From Klebsormidium nitens (Eukaryota; Streptophyta; Klebsormidiophyceae; Klebsormidiales; Klebsormidiaceae), in NCBI GenBank assembly GCA_000708835.1, contig DF237333.1, forward strand, positions 26,001-90,000: DNA of 64,000 nt, given 5' to 3'. A model generated the notes under the pieces. That model was not told the DNA's origin and did no database searches. It worked only from the letters and a program-made list of their open reading frames with translations. Every line of letters starts with the position of its first letter. Position 1 is the first letter of the stretch. The position numbers and the translations under genes are program-made. Below, piece by piece: positions 10,401-22,400 of the stretch.

Positions 10401-13400
10401 AGAAAGGGCCGCCCGAAAGAGTTAGGCCCGTAACGTTCTCAGGCCTTACCCTTGTGCTCGTCGAAGAAGTGGCGCGTGATGATCCAGTCGATGAGGGCGT
10501 CGCCCAGGAACTCGAGGCGCTGGTAGCACGCCACGTGGCTGCTCTCCATGTACGACGGGTGGGTCATCGCCTCCAGCAGCAGCGACATGCGCTTGAACCT
10601 GAGAGGGACGAGCGCACTGCTCTCTTACACCATTCCACAGAAGCACTTTCAAATGTTGGTTGCCAGCACGAAGAAAGTGGTTGTAGTGGTTGCGCGGCAT
10701 GAGATAGGATATGTCCTCATCTCCTCACAGCAAAGTATTTGCAGCTGTTGGCCAGAGCGTCGTTCGTCGAACTCTGCGCCAAAGTCTGTCGTTACTATTA
10801 GACCGGCAACTGTGAGAAACATAAGAACGCTTTTCGATCCTCCTATTGTGGTTTCTGAATGCTCACGAAGCGTCGCTCCTTCGCCGTCCGTCCAACTGCA
10901 ACCACGCACCAAGAGTCGCAACACAGACACCTGGTAACAGGACCAACAAAACCTAAGTATTGTTTAACTGCCCACCTGTATCCGATGGTCTCCTCTAGGT
11001 TTTCCAGCCCCGCGCGGCGCGCCTCGACCGCCGTCGCCTCCGGCGGCGCGCGCGCGCGCACGTCCAGCAGCCCCTGGTAGGGCGGGCTCTCGGTGATATT
11101 CCCCGGGGGAAGGTCCACCGGAATCCCCATGTAGCGCATGAAGTCCTCCGCGGCCGCGGGACCGCCCTCCACGTGGTGCACTCCGATCAGGGCTTCCACC
11201 ATGTCCGCCAGAAGTTTCCGGCCGAGCACCTGCGGCGNNNNNNNNNNNNNNNNNNNNNNNNNNNNNNNNNNNNNNNNNNNNNNNNNNNNNNNNNNNNNNN
11301 NNNNNNNNNNNNNNNNNNNNNNNNNNNNNNNNNNNNNNNNNNNNNNNNNNNNNNNNNNNNNNNNNNNNNNNNNNNNNNNNNNNNNNNNNNNNNNNNNNNN
11401 NNNNNNNNNNNNNNNNNNNNNNNNNNNNNNNNNNNNNNNNNNNNNNNNNNNNNNNNNNNNNNNNNNNNNNNNNNNNNNNNNNNNNNNNNNNNNNNNNNNN
11501 NNNNNNNNNNNNNNNNNNNNNNNNNNNNNNNNNNNNNNNNNNNNNNNNNNNNNNNNNNNNNNNNNNNNNNNNNNNNNNNNNNNNNNNNNNNNNNNNNNNN
11601 NNNNNNNNNNNNNNNNNNNNNNNNNNNNNNNNNNNNNNNNNNNNNNNNNNNNNNNNNNNNNNNNNNNNNNNNNNNNNNNNNNNNNNNNNNNNNNNNNNNN
11701 NNNNNNNNNNNNNNNNNNNNNNNNNNNNNNNNNNNNNNNNNNNNNNNNNNNNNNNNNNNNNNNNNNNNNNNNNNNNNNNNNNNNNNNNNNNNNNNNNNNN
11801 NNNNNNNNNNNNNNNNNNNNNNNNNNNNNNNNNNNNNNNNNNNNNNNNNNNNNNNNNNNNNNNNNNNNNNNNNNNNNNNNNNNNNNNNNNNNNNNNNNNN
11901 NNNNNGGAGGTTCAAACTTATTCGCTGCCGCGGGGCCGCCCTCCACGTGGTGCACTCCGATCAGGGCTTCCACCAGGTCCGCTAGAATTTCTGGCCCAGA
12001 ACCTGCGGCGGAACGGAAGGAAGTGGAATGGAATCGGGGCAAGACGTGAAGTTGCCTCGGCCGCGGGCCGCCTTCCACGTGGTGCACCCCGAGTAGGGCT
12101 TCCACCTTGTCCGCTAGAAGTTTCCGGCCGATCACCTGTGGCGGAACGGAACGAAGCGAAATGGAAACCAGGTGCGGAGAGAAACAGCGCCGTGTGCATG
12201 CAGTTCGATGAATCTGGAAGACCTCGACTAAGGACGTTCAAGAAGATTTTGAAGCTTTTGGCTGGAGAAGGATCTAGTTTCCGATGAAACGCAGTGACGT
12301 CTGCTCCGAATAAGGCGTCAAAGCGCTTGCCTGGCCCCCCAGAATGAAGTCTCCGAATCCCTCCCTCTGCTCCTCCCCCTTAGCCGCGCCGCCGGCCGCC
12401 TTGCCAGCCGTCCCCCCAAACCCCTGGCGGCTGTTGAGCCGCGCGCGACCGACCGCGGCCCTCCTCGCGCCGCCGAAACTCTGCCCTCCGCTGCTCCGAC
12501 TGCTCTCTCGTGCTTTTGGCTCAGTTTCCGGTGCCTTTGGACTCTTCTCCGATTTGTCTTGTTCCTCCGATTCGACCTTTTTCTCGGCGACGTTCTCAAC
12601 ATTTCCAGCCCCCACGTTGGCCGGGCTGAAGGCCTCGTTCACGCACCGCGTTCCTCCGGTTGCCGAATTAACCGAGCGGTCGCCTGTCTCTCCCGTGCCC
12701 TCTTCGGCTATCGTTTCGAGCCCGGTTGCCTTCCCCTTGGGAGCGCTCACGGCGACCGGGAACTTGGCATCGTAAGCACTGCTGGCCGCTCCCTCCTCTT
12801 CTCCGGTCGCCCCTTCCTCGTTTGCCTCTGCTTCCTCCTCGTTTTCCTCGTCCCCTTCTTCCTCCGATTCACTCCCCTCTTCGTCAACCTCTTCCTGACC
12901 TTCTTCTCCAACCCCTTCTAGACCCTCTTCCTCTTCGCTGCTCAGCTCTGCCTCCTCGATCGCGGCCTCATACTCATTCCGCGCGACACGTGCCTCGTCC
13001 TCAGCGCCGCCACGTGTCTCCTCTCCCCTGCGGGCGGCTGCCGCATCGTCCGGGTTTGCCACTGAGATCTTCTCTGTGTCCATACCCACTTTCTTGCCAT
13101 CAGAACTAACCGGCAAGCTTCTTGATTCCGCACCCGCTTTTACTACCGCCTTCGCTTGAAGTTGCGTCTCTTCTTGCTTCTGCTTCCCGTTCCCGCCCAA
13201 ATCCGGCCGCTCTTCATCGCCATTTTTACCAACCAGTACTTTTACCGTCTTCCCGTCGCTTCCGTCCTTCCTTTTCTTCGCATCCGACTCCGATTCCGTA
13301 CTTTGCTCCTCCCCATTCTTCCTCTTCTTCTCGTTCTCCGCTAGGATCTCCTTACTCGCCGCGGTTTCCCCACTCGCAGCAGTTTCTCCCACTCCATCTT

Positions 13401-16400
13401 TCTCCCCCACCTTCGGGACGCCGCTGGTCGTCTCGCTCCCCGCCGCGCGCGCGCGCGCCGCGGCCGCCTCCTCGCGCATCTTCTGCCACTTCTTGTACCG
13501 CGGCACGCGCTTCTTCTTCTCGCGCTTCGGCTTCCCGCGCGGCGGTGCGCGCCCGGCCGCGTGCCAGTTGCGCAGGTCGAACGCGCGCGTCAGCAGGAAC
13601 CCCTGCAAACCCCGCTCGAGCGCGCGCGCGTACAGCGCGTCGTTGGAAACCGTTGTATCGAACGTGGCGGTCAGCCAGCCCTCGTGCTGTTCTGGATGCG
13701 CGAAAAAGAGGTGGCGCCGTACAGCGAATTTGAGGTACGCGTCGCCCAGCATCTCCAGCCGCTCGTAGCTGTAGCCGGCCGCGCACGAGGTCGCCGTCAG
13801 GGCCTCCAGGATCTGCCACGTGGCACGCGGAGAGGTGTCTTGGCTGGTTTTCGTGCAGTCGTTTCAAGCAGCTTTGCGGACCGCTGGAAGGTTCAACGTC
13901 ACTCGCCCGGTCTTAAGAGCCTTCTACCAACCACGCTAACCACCCACAAAGAACTATCTTCTGTCGGGAAGGAGTTCACATAAGGCCTGCGCATACGTTA
14001 GCATCAACCGAAATGACGTTTATCTGCACCTGTTTCTGGTTTGGTCAGAATCTAACACTTGCCCGGGACAGCTCTTAGCCTCAACTCAAATCTGTCCGAT
14101 ATCTTCTGTCCCTTAAATCTCCAATGGCCCAATGGTGGCATGCACGCTGCTCCTCACCCTGCGCCGCAGCTTACCTGGACACGTCCGCGACAGCTCTTTT
14201 TAAATACCAGCTTTTTCCAATCCGCCCAAAACTTTTCCTTACAACCTTACGTGAGTTTTCTGTTGAAACCTTGATCCTCAACCGCCACCTTGGTGGCGTG
14301 CATGTTGCAACCCCGCCTTACGCCGAACTTCTTGATTTAGGTTTGCCCGAGACCCGTCTTTTCTCCTCCTACACTTCTTAAATCAATAGTTGAAACTAAA
14401 CTCAAATTTGAATGTTTTAAGTCACACCTTGGTGGCGTGCACGTTGCTCCCCGCCTTGCGCCGCAGCTTCTCCGCGAGCAGCACCTCCTCCAGGCGGTGC
14501 AGGAAGCTGGGCAGCCGCTGCGCGCCGCGGTGCGCGCGCGCGGACGAGCGTGCGCGCACCACGCACAGCTCCGCGGGGACTTCCAGCAGCCGCCGGCTCT
14601 CCTTGTCGGCGGCCGCGTCGAGCTTCTCTTCCTCCGCTTCCTGACATGGGCAGAAAAGAGCAGCAAGGAATGATGAGACGGCTGTTCGGTTTCTGCAGAG
14701 TGTTGTGTCTGGCGTTCTTGGTGTTCACTACCTTAGGCAGAAGTTAAACCTGGCCCCAAAAATGGAGACAAGGGGGGTAGACAGTCCTCCACAACGCTAA
14801 TGTGTCTGCTGGTGCTCGGTCTCATTCGAGATTCCCGTCTCTTCAGTTTATGACCGGCTAGCGCTTTACAGACACCTCAGCCATGGTGGATGGATGTTTA
14901 AATCGTGTTTAAAGGTCAAAGAGGCCTGGAACACTTTCAATCAGAGACAGTCAGCGGGAACAATCAGCTTTAAACCCCCCGTTGTAGAAATAGCAGTTCT
15001 TTGAACTGAGTTACCCTACCTGCTCGCTAGTGATCTCCTCTTTTTTCTCAAGCTTCGGCTTCAGCAGCGCGGCCGCCTCTGCGACGGCCTGACCCTCGTC
15101 GTAGGCCTCCTCCCGTTCCGAACCGCCGTCCGGACCATCTCCCGGGCACTCTGCTCGCGTATCATCAGCGGCCGGGGCGCTTGTCCGGGGACCGGTTTCT
15201 TCTGCCGGGGGCACGTTTGGTTTGACTGGAGAGAAAGGAAAGGCAACTTCCATTTTTAAATCGTTACTTTTGACATGCTTGCTTTCGTTTAGCACGAGCA
15301 GGGGAGTCGAGGATGCTGTCGAGACTTCATATTTTTGAGAGGGTGAGACCCGATTGAAACAATTATCTTTGTTTTGAACGCTGTTGCTCACCGTTTCGGG
15401 GCACGCCCCAGAGAATGATCTCGGATTCGCTCAGACAACAAAGGTTGTCTTGAACACATAGGGCACGGAACGTCAGCGGTTTTGAATGATCTACTAGAAG
15501 TGACCAGTTCTCAGGTCTCCGTGCAAGACTTCAACAAGACTCTCTAGTAGAACTTTCTTCATTCAGTGACTCCCACGATGAAACGTTCACAAAGGTGCTT
15601 GGGACAACTCATCGAGGTCCTGTGGAGCCCACTCATCGGAAGGTAAATCTGAATATGAAGGGGACTGAAACCTGGCAAAAACGACGTGTGTAACAAAACT
15701 GATCACCACTAAATTAAGTCTCCGCAAGATCCTCAAAAATACGGTGTCGAAACCTCACCAAAAGTCCTGCGGCGCCCACTTGGCAAACGGTTATACGGAT
15801 CTGAGAGGGTACTGAAACTCAGCGGAAAGGACGTCAGTCACAAATCTGATCACTATATTCCAAGTCTCCGTATAAGCTCCAAACATACGCTGTAGAAAGC
15901 TCACCGAGGTCCTGCGGCGCCCACTTGTAGGGGTCCCGGTGTGGGTTGAGCAGGCCCCGGGCGCGCTTCAGCGGCTTGCACTGTAACAGGGGCTGACGCG
16001 GATACGACATGGCCAGCTTGCGCCTGCGCGGGTTCGTAAGTTGCGTGAGAGTCGTTTGTAAGCCGAAGGAAATAGAAGAGATGCTTTCTATCATCAGATT
16101 TAAGAAATTGGTTCGATGACTTGGGTCGGAAGCCTCATATTACATAGCCTCGAGACGACACAAACGCAAGGATGAACGTGGTGGAGGAGATGAAGTAAGG
16201 AGCACTATACACGTGCTTGCCAAGTGTCTTCCCTGAAAATGAAGAGTCGTTTAAAAAAAGCCTTAGCCGCTTTCCGGCAACGGCGCCCTCCCTCTGGGAG
16301 ATGTACCATCACAAGGAAGCAACGTTTATTTGTACCAGCCAGTCAGTTCAAACTGATCTCATTGATCTCTTTTTGTTGAAAAGTCTCGCTTCTTCACCGC

Positions 16401-19400
16401 CGGATACAGTTGATACCTAACCAGAACTTTCTACCCAGCTGCATTACGAAGGACTTTGTAAGCCGGAACTTCCTGCCGACCCACTCACCTGGTGCGGTAG
16501 TACTCCGAGAAGGTCGTCCACTTGCGCCGCTCCTCCCGGTGCCGGTAGATGAACGGACTGTCCAAGCAGGTGTCCGTTAACACCCGGTACAGCCGGTAAT
16601 CTTTCTTGGTGTGAATAGCCGTCACCATCGTCTCCCCCTCCCTCAGTTCGGACACGTCCACCAGACCGTCCGCAGTCATCAGCTGTCCGGGAGCGACCCA
16701 CTCTATTCGCACCGAAGATTCCTTCTCCTCTCTTTCTGGCTCTTTCGCCTTTTCGGTGCCAGCGGAAAAGACAAACGGCGCGGGGGTTCCGCTCTCGCTT
16801 TGCACGGAAGCTTCCTCTTTCAGACGGTCGCGCAATTCCTGGCTGTCCGAAACCCCCAAACCCTCGCCCTCCGCGAGCGGCGTCGGCTCTTTCGCCGGCC
16901 GGATCGCGTCATTCACAACCGCCCAATCGATCTCCACGCCCGTCTCGTCCCCCTTATTCCCACCCGACCCTTCAGCGGGCAAATCGCTGGTGTGAACGGC
17001 CTCGGTCGCCGTTTTGGGCGGAGTTCTTTCCCTGAGCGGCAGCACGAGGTAGGCCTTTTCGGGCGACCAGTACGGCTCGACGGGCGGCGTCACGTGCTCC
17101 CAGTCCAGCACCCAGCCCATCAGCTTCACGTGGTACTGACGGGCTGCCTCCAACTGCACCGCCAGAAATTGGTCAGAGATATGGTCAAAGAGATATGGTC
17201 AAAGAGATATGGTCAAAGAGATATGGTCAGAGATAGAAAATTTGCAGCGAACAGATTGAACCGTGGAGTGTCTTGGAAATGGAAGGAGCTCATAAGTGAG
17301 AGCTTGGTGAAGAACAGCAAACAGGTTAGGCCCCAGGTATTGTCGGTTGTAAAAGGTGCAAGTGATTGGTAACAATTCTTCAACAATAGCATTCTGACAA
17401 GCTATCTACCCTGATAGAACACCGCGACCGGCGCATGCTTTATAGAAGTCGATTGCTCACCTTTCTAACACTCAAATCTTGACAACAGAAAACCACGTAA
17501 GCAAGAGAATTCCACAGCAAACAAGCAGCCCACTGCTTACATCAAGAAGCGGCAAAGCGGTGCCAACTCTTATTAAGTGTCCCACACCTGGAGTCTCCAT
17601 CTCTTAGACAGGTCCAGTTTATAGGTCCTTACCTGGCTCTTGCTCAAGTATTTACGACCGCCAAACCCTAGGTTCCCCCACACAGTCTCCACATCCTCCC
17701 CCCTCGGCATATATAGTTCCACGCTCATCGGCAAAATCGTGTCCAGGTTCTTTTCCGTCACCAGCACGAATCCGCCGGCATCCGCTTCCTCTGGATCGCC
17801 CCCCTCGCCGGACCGGAACGTGATCGAGTACGAGTGCACCGCGATCGTGTCGGGTCCCCGCAGACCCCGGGCAGAAATCGTTCCGCTTGGCTCTTCCGCT
17901 TCCGTGTGGCCCAGTCCTCCAGAACCAGCGGGCTTAGAATGAGCGAATTGTCCCTCCTCGTCTTTTTCAGCGGGGACCGTTTCTATTTCTGTAACTGCAA
18001 ATCCTTTCTTTACGGCGTCGTTCTTGAGGGAAGTCTCTGTCTCTTGCTCTCCCCCGGTGCTACGAACCGGTTCCTCCAAAAGCGCTTTCCGCGCGTTGAT
18101 ACCACTTTCTGCTTCCGGCGTTTCCGCTCGGGGCGGAACACCGGGCGCTGCTTTCTCGTCTTCAGCCAAGCTGGCCTTGAGCTGCATCAGGATCCGTTCA
18201 GTCTCCTCCTTTCCGTTCCGTTCAAAGACCGGAATGACGACCCCAAGCGCCTGCACTCCCCAGTCGGTCCCCCAGGTTACCTCAAACAAACCGACTTTCT
18301 TAACCTCCAATTTCGGCTCCTCTCTCTGCGCCGAGATGACTTCCGCTTCCGCTCTGCTCTCCGGCGTTCCGCTCCTGCTTTCCGTCGTTCTGCTGGAGGA
18401 AGATTCCGGCGAATTCCGGGGCATGCTCTGGCCGAGCCACTTTCCGTGCAGCAGCGTGGGGCGCTCTTCGTCGTAGACTGGCAGGTTGGGCTTGGGGGCG
18501 GGGTAATGCCAGCGGGTGAAGCGGAACGGGCGCCGCGCCGGAATCTCCTGAGCGGAACGAGGGAACCCAGTGTGAACATACCAATGGCAGTTGTGACATT
18601 AGCGAAGCGCGGGAGAAAGAGATATTTGACGCTATAGGGAGCATCCAAAAGATGAGACTCACGTTGGATTCTCTTCATCGAAATACTCCCGTCAAGAAAT
18701 CCTGGCTTGCTCTTTCTTGAAGGTTCGAGGTTTCCACTGCGGTCTATTAAGGTTTGTGTTTCAAAGCCAAACCAGAGTCGCAGTTAGGACAGGCGATGTG
18801 GCTTCTGCGGGTGAATATATAATACCTGAACCTTACCAGAGATAAGCACACTTTGAATCTTAGTAGTGGACGTTATCATCTGAAAACCAGATGAGCGTTC
18901 ACTGATCGTCTCCAAAGACTGTGTGCCAATTGATTGACAAAGTTGGCAGAACTGCGCAATCAAAGGTAAAGCGCGTGCCTTACAACTTGGCTCAGAGAGC
19001 GAGTGCTCATGTTTGCTGGATCAATATCCAGCGGTCACAACACTCGTTACTGCCCCACATTGGAATGGATTCGGAAGAAAAGCTTACGGCTTGTACAGGG
19101 TTCAGATTGGCTGCTAGCAGAAACAAAGGACTTCTTCTTATGCTCATTGAGCTCGAATGTCGCATGAACGCAAGAACTATAGCAAAGCGCTCGAAACAGA
19201 TAATCACCGATGCCCGGAACGGCAAGGTACGAGATTCCGCGAAGGAAACGGAAAGGTCCATCACGCCTGTCGCAATAATCCCGCAGCTTCTGTTCGGGTA
19301 GAAAATGCTGTTCGACTTCAAAACGTTGAGTCGACTTGGCCTTTGCCTATGCCGGAAATTCGTTGCAAAGACCGAGGCTTAAGAGCAAGGGATACGAATG

Positions 19401-22400
19401 GCACTGAGGACTCTGTGACTGTTCCCCGTTTGTTGCTCATCATTGCCGCTTTTCTTGCACGTCGAGAACATGTTGCAGTGGGCCCGATTACGTGAATTAG
19501 ATGGTCGTGACATTGATTGTCGGGCTACTCAGAAAGTGCTAAGAAGGGCAGCCGTGCGCTGTTTGAATACGGAACAGAATCAGATGTCTTGACAGCGGCA
19601 ATGAGCAGATGCGGTCTGCCGTGCGTTTTCTTGGAGCGCACTGTGGATTCAAAACGCGCCAACTCGACAAACTCGGAACGATATGGAGTCTGGTTTAAAG
19701 TACGGTAAGCCAAGTCTGAGCAAGCGTTAATGCAGGACTTAGGTTCAGATGAATGTTTTTGGTTTGGATTTGTCACGCAAAGATCTGCCACAAATCACTC
19801 AATGTCGAGACGAGGGGAAAGCAAGCTATTGCTCAAGAAAATTCTCAGATGTGTTCAAACCAAATGGGAAAGGTACACTCAATGATTAAAACCTGGCGGG
19901 ACAAGACAAAGGCTTCTCGTGCTTTTGAAAGTCCCCACGCTGCTGCAAAGGGCATCCAACCTCCAGTCAATCTTCACAATGGGCAGCAATCTGGTTGAAA
20001 CCTTCGGGATAAGCAGCGGAAGCGAAAATCGCAAAATAATTCAAGGCCCAAAGTAGCTGACAAATACTACTCCAGAGCTAGTTTGCTGAACTCGCGGCTC
20101 TGTAAGAAACTGTGCCATCATTTGCTCAATGTTCTTGGGAAGCCTTCACTCCCAGCAGTTTCACATCATGACCGCAAAGCGAGAGCTACAGTGGGCTCGT
20201 CATGAAACTAGAAATCAGTAAGTACATGCATCATTGGGCTCACAATATTGGCACCCTGAGTGGCACGCGGAAGTTTGAAAACGGGCAGCCAAGAAGCTTG
20301 TACTAGCCATCTGCTCGGAGCAAAATATCAGCTCATTGCAACACGTCCGGCTCAGTCGATGCACTCAAGTGATGCTGTGCCCTTTTGAAACAGAAGGCGG
20401 CCAAAGGAGGATTGAGTGCCGTTACATCAAGGCCAGACTGGAACCCCGCACTCTAAAGTCCTTCAAAAGACAGTGCAGACAGATCCGAAGAGCTCAGCCT
20501 GTGGTCCTGCCGGGCTCGAAGAGCAGCACCTCACTGCTGCCGGTACGCGGTCCAGTCAGCAGGCGCATCACTCATTTTTGCCCCAAACCTTGCAGAGGCT
20601 CAACTGGTATGTCTACAAGATTCTGTTGAGGAACCGTTCAGTTTCCAACTCGCGCGGTTTTTATCGAGGTCCACGTCATGAACTATACTTGATCGCATTC
20701 CTCACAACGTGTCCGTAACAAGTCAATGTAAACACCCATTCCCTTTGCGGCTCTGAGGCAATGCTGGGAAGTGATGGATCGCTAGGCTTGTTTCAAGCGA
20801 TCGCCGTCATCCTGGCCGCCGCGACTTTGACCAAGACCGCAAGAAAGAAGTGCAGAATGAGCTCTTAATTCAAGGCTAGTTGCATGCTTCCAGGCGGAGC
20901 GGTTCGCTGGAATGCACCATGAACGGGGCTATACTGAACACTCCTACCTTGTGCTCTCTCTTCCACGCCAAGAACATGATTGTGAACAGCGCAAAGCGTT
21001 CTGTGGTGCGTGACAATGCCACTGCTCAGCCCAGCCAGACTTGGAAGGCTTTGAACTTCAGCGTGAAAGTAACGTCCAGAATACCGCAATAGCAGATCGC
21101 GATTCACGACAACCTGCTGCCTTTTACGCAGGAAGCCAAATGATATTTTGAATTTCGAACTTTTGACGAAAACACTAATCCCGCCTGCGTTCAAAACTGC
21201 GAAAAGCGCAAAAGCGAGGCAAGGAATGGTAATCGTACTTGCCTAACCTCTTCCTCCAAGATCTGGAAAACGTGATTGATTTTACCCAGTTGACCTGGCT
21301 TTCCACGGTAACATTAGCCAGCTTCTAGAACCCAAAAACAAGCTATACATTTACAGGGCCTCACCTCGTCCTCCATCTTGGTACTGGGCAGCAGCCGGTC
21401 GGTGAGGGCCCTGTATTTGTGCAGCTGCCGGATCGCCTCCATCGCGGCCGCGCGCTTCGCCTCCGGCCGCGACGCGCGCGCGGGGCCTTCCACCGTGCGG
21501 ATGCGCGCGTTGATGGGCAGGGTGATGGTGCACGAGAAGCGCCCGGGGGATCCCTCGGGGAACTCGAACAGGGGGCGCAGGACGGTGAACCTGGCGGGGA
21601 GGAACTGCGCGTTAGAGTAGCAGTCAGGCGCCTGATGCGAGAAAGGACTCTGCGCAAATGTCCAGTTGAACTTCTCTTCTCAAGGAAAGAACAACACCTA
21701 AAGATGCTTCGGACTAATTCAAAAGCTGCTGACTTCACAAATGAGATGAGAGCAAGGCAAGGAGCCAGACAAATGGAGAGGGCGGGCTCATGAAGTGATC
21801 AAAGCGACCAAGCTATCCGTAGATAAGAAGGAAAGCTGTGCAAAAATGGATACGAAGATTGTGCGACGGGTTTACAAAGGCGCTACCTTAGAGGCACTTT
21901 AAAGAAGGAAATAGGCCACAGGTTGGAAGTTTTTCGGCAAGACAAACCCAAACACAGCTGTTGCAATCGGCTGACTGATACACCAGCCCGAAGCTTGATA
22001 TTCCGAAGAAAGAAACATCCCGTACTTTTCAACAGATTTTCAGTCGACTCTCATTACACTTACTGGTCTCCCGGCAGCTTGGCGCAGTAGCGGTGCAGCA
22101 GCCCGACCGCGGAGTCGCTGCTCGCGCGCGCTCCGGTTCCGTCCACGACGTACACTTCCGGTTCCGCTTCCGGCGCCTCCAGGCAGCTCTCGATGTCCTC
22201 CCGCGCCATCCGGTCCTCCGCCTGCTGCCGCATTAGGGCCTCGCTGGCTTGAATGGCCACCAGCATCGCCTCTTGCGCGTCGTTGTGCCTGCGCAAAACA
22301 GGGCCTCTCGGGGTGATCCTTCTGGTGACCCGTTATAGAGCACGGGGCGGAGAGGAAGCGGTTTGCCTACGTCGTAAGTCTCTCTGATAAAGTCTGCTCT

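Noticed and set aside
10843-12135. 430-codon minus-strand frame and similar plus-strand frames across the gap
   Set aside because: Most of their length is the N run, so the open frame is an artefact.
12559-13733. Plus-strand open frames opposite DCL exon 16
   Set aside because: They are the complement of a Glu/Lys-rich coding region and read as Ser/Pro/Leu-rich shadows without motifs.
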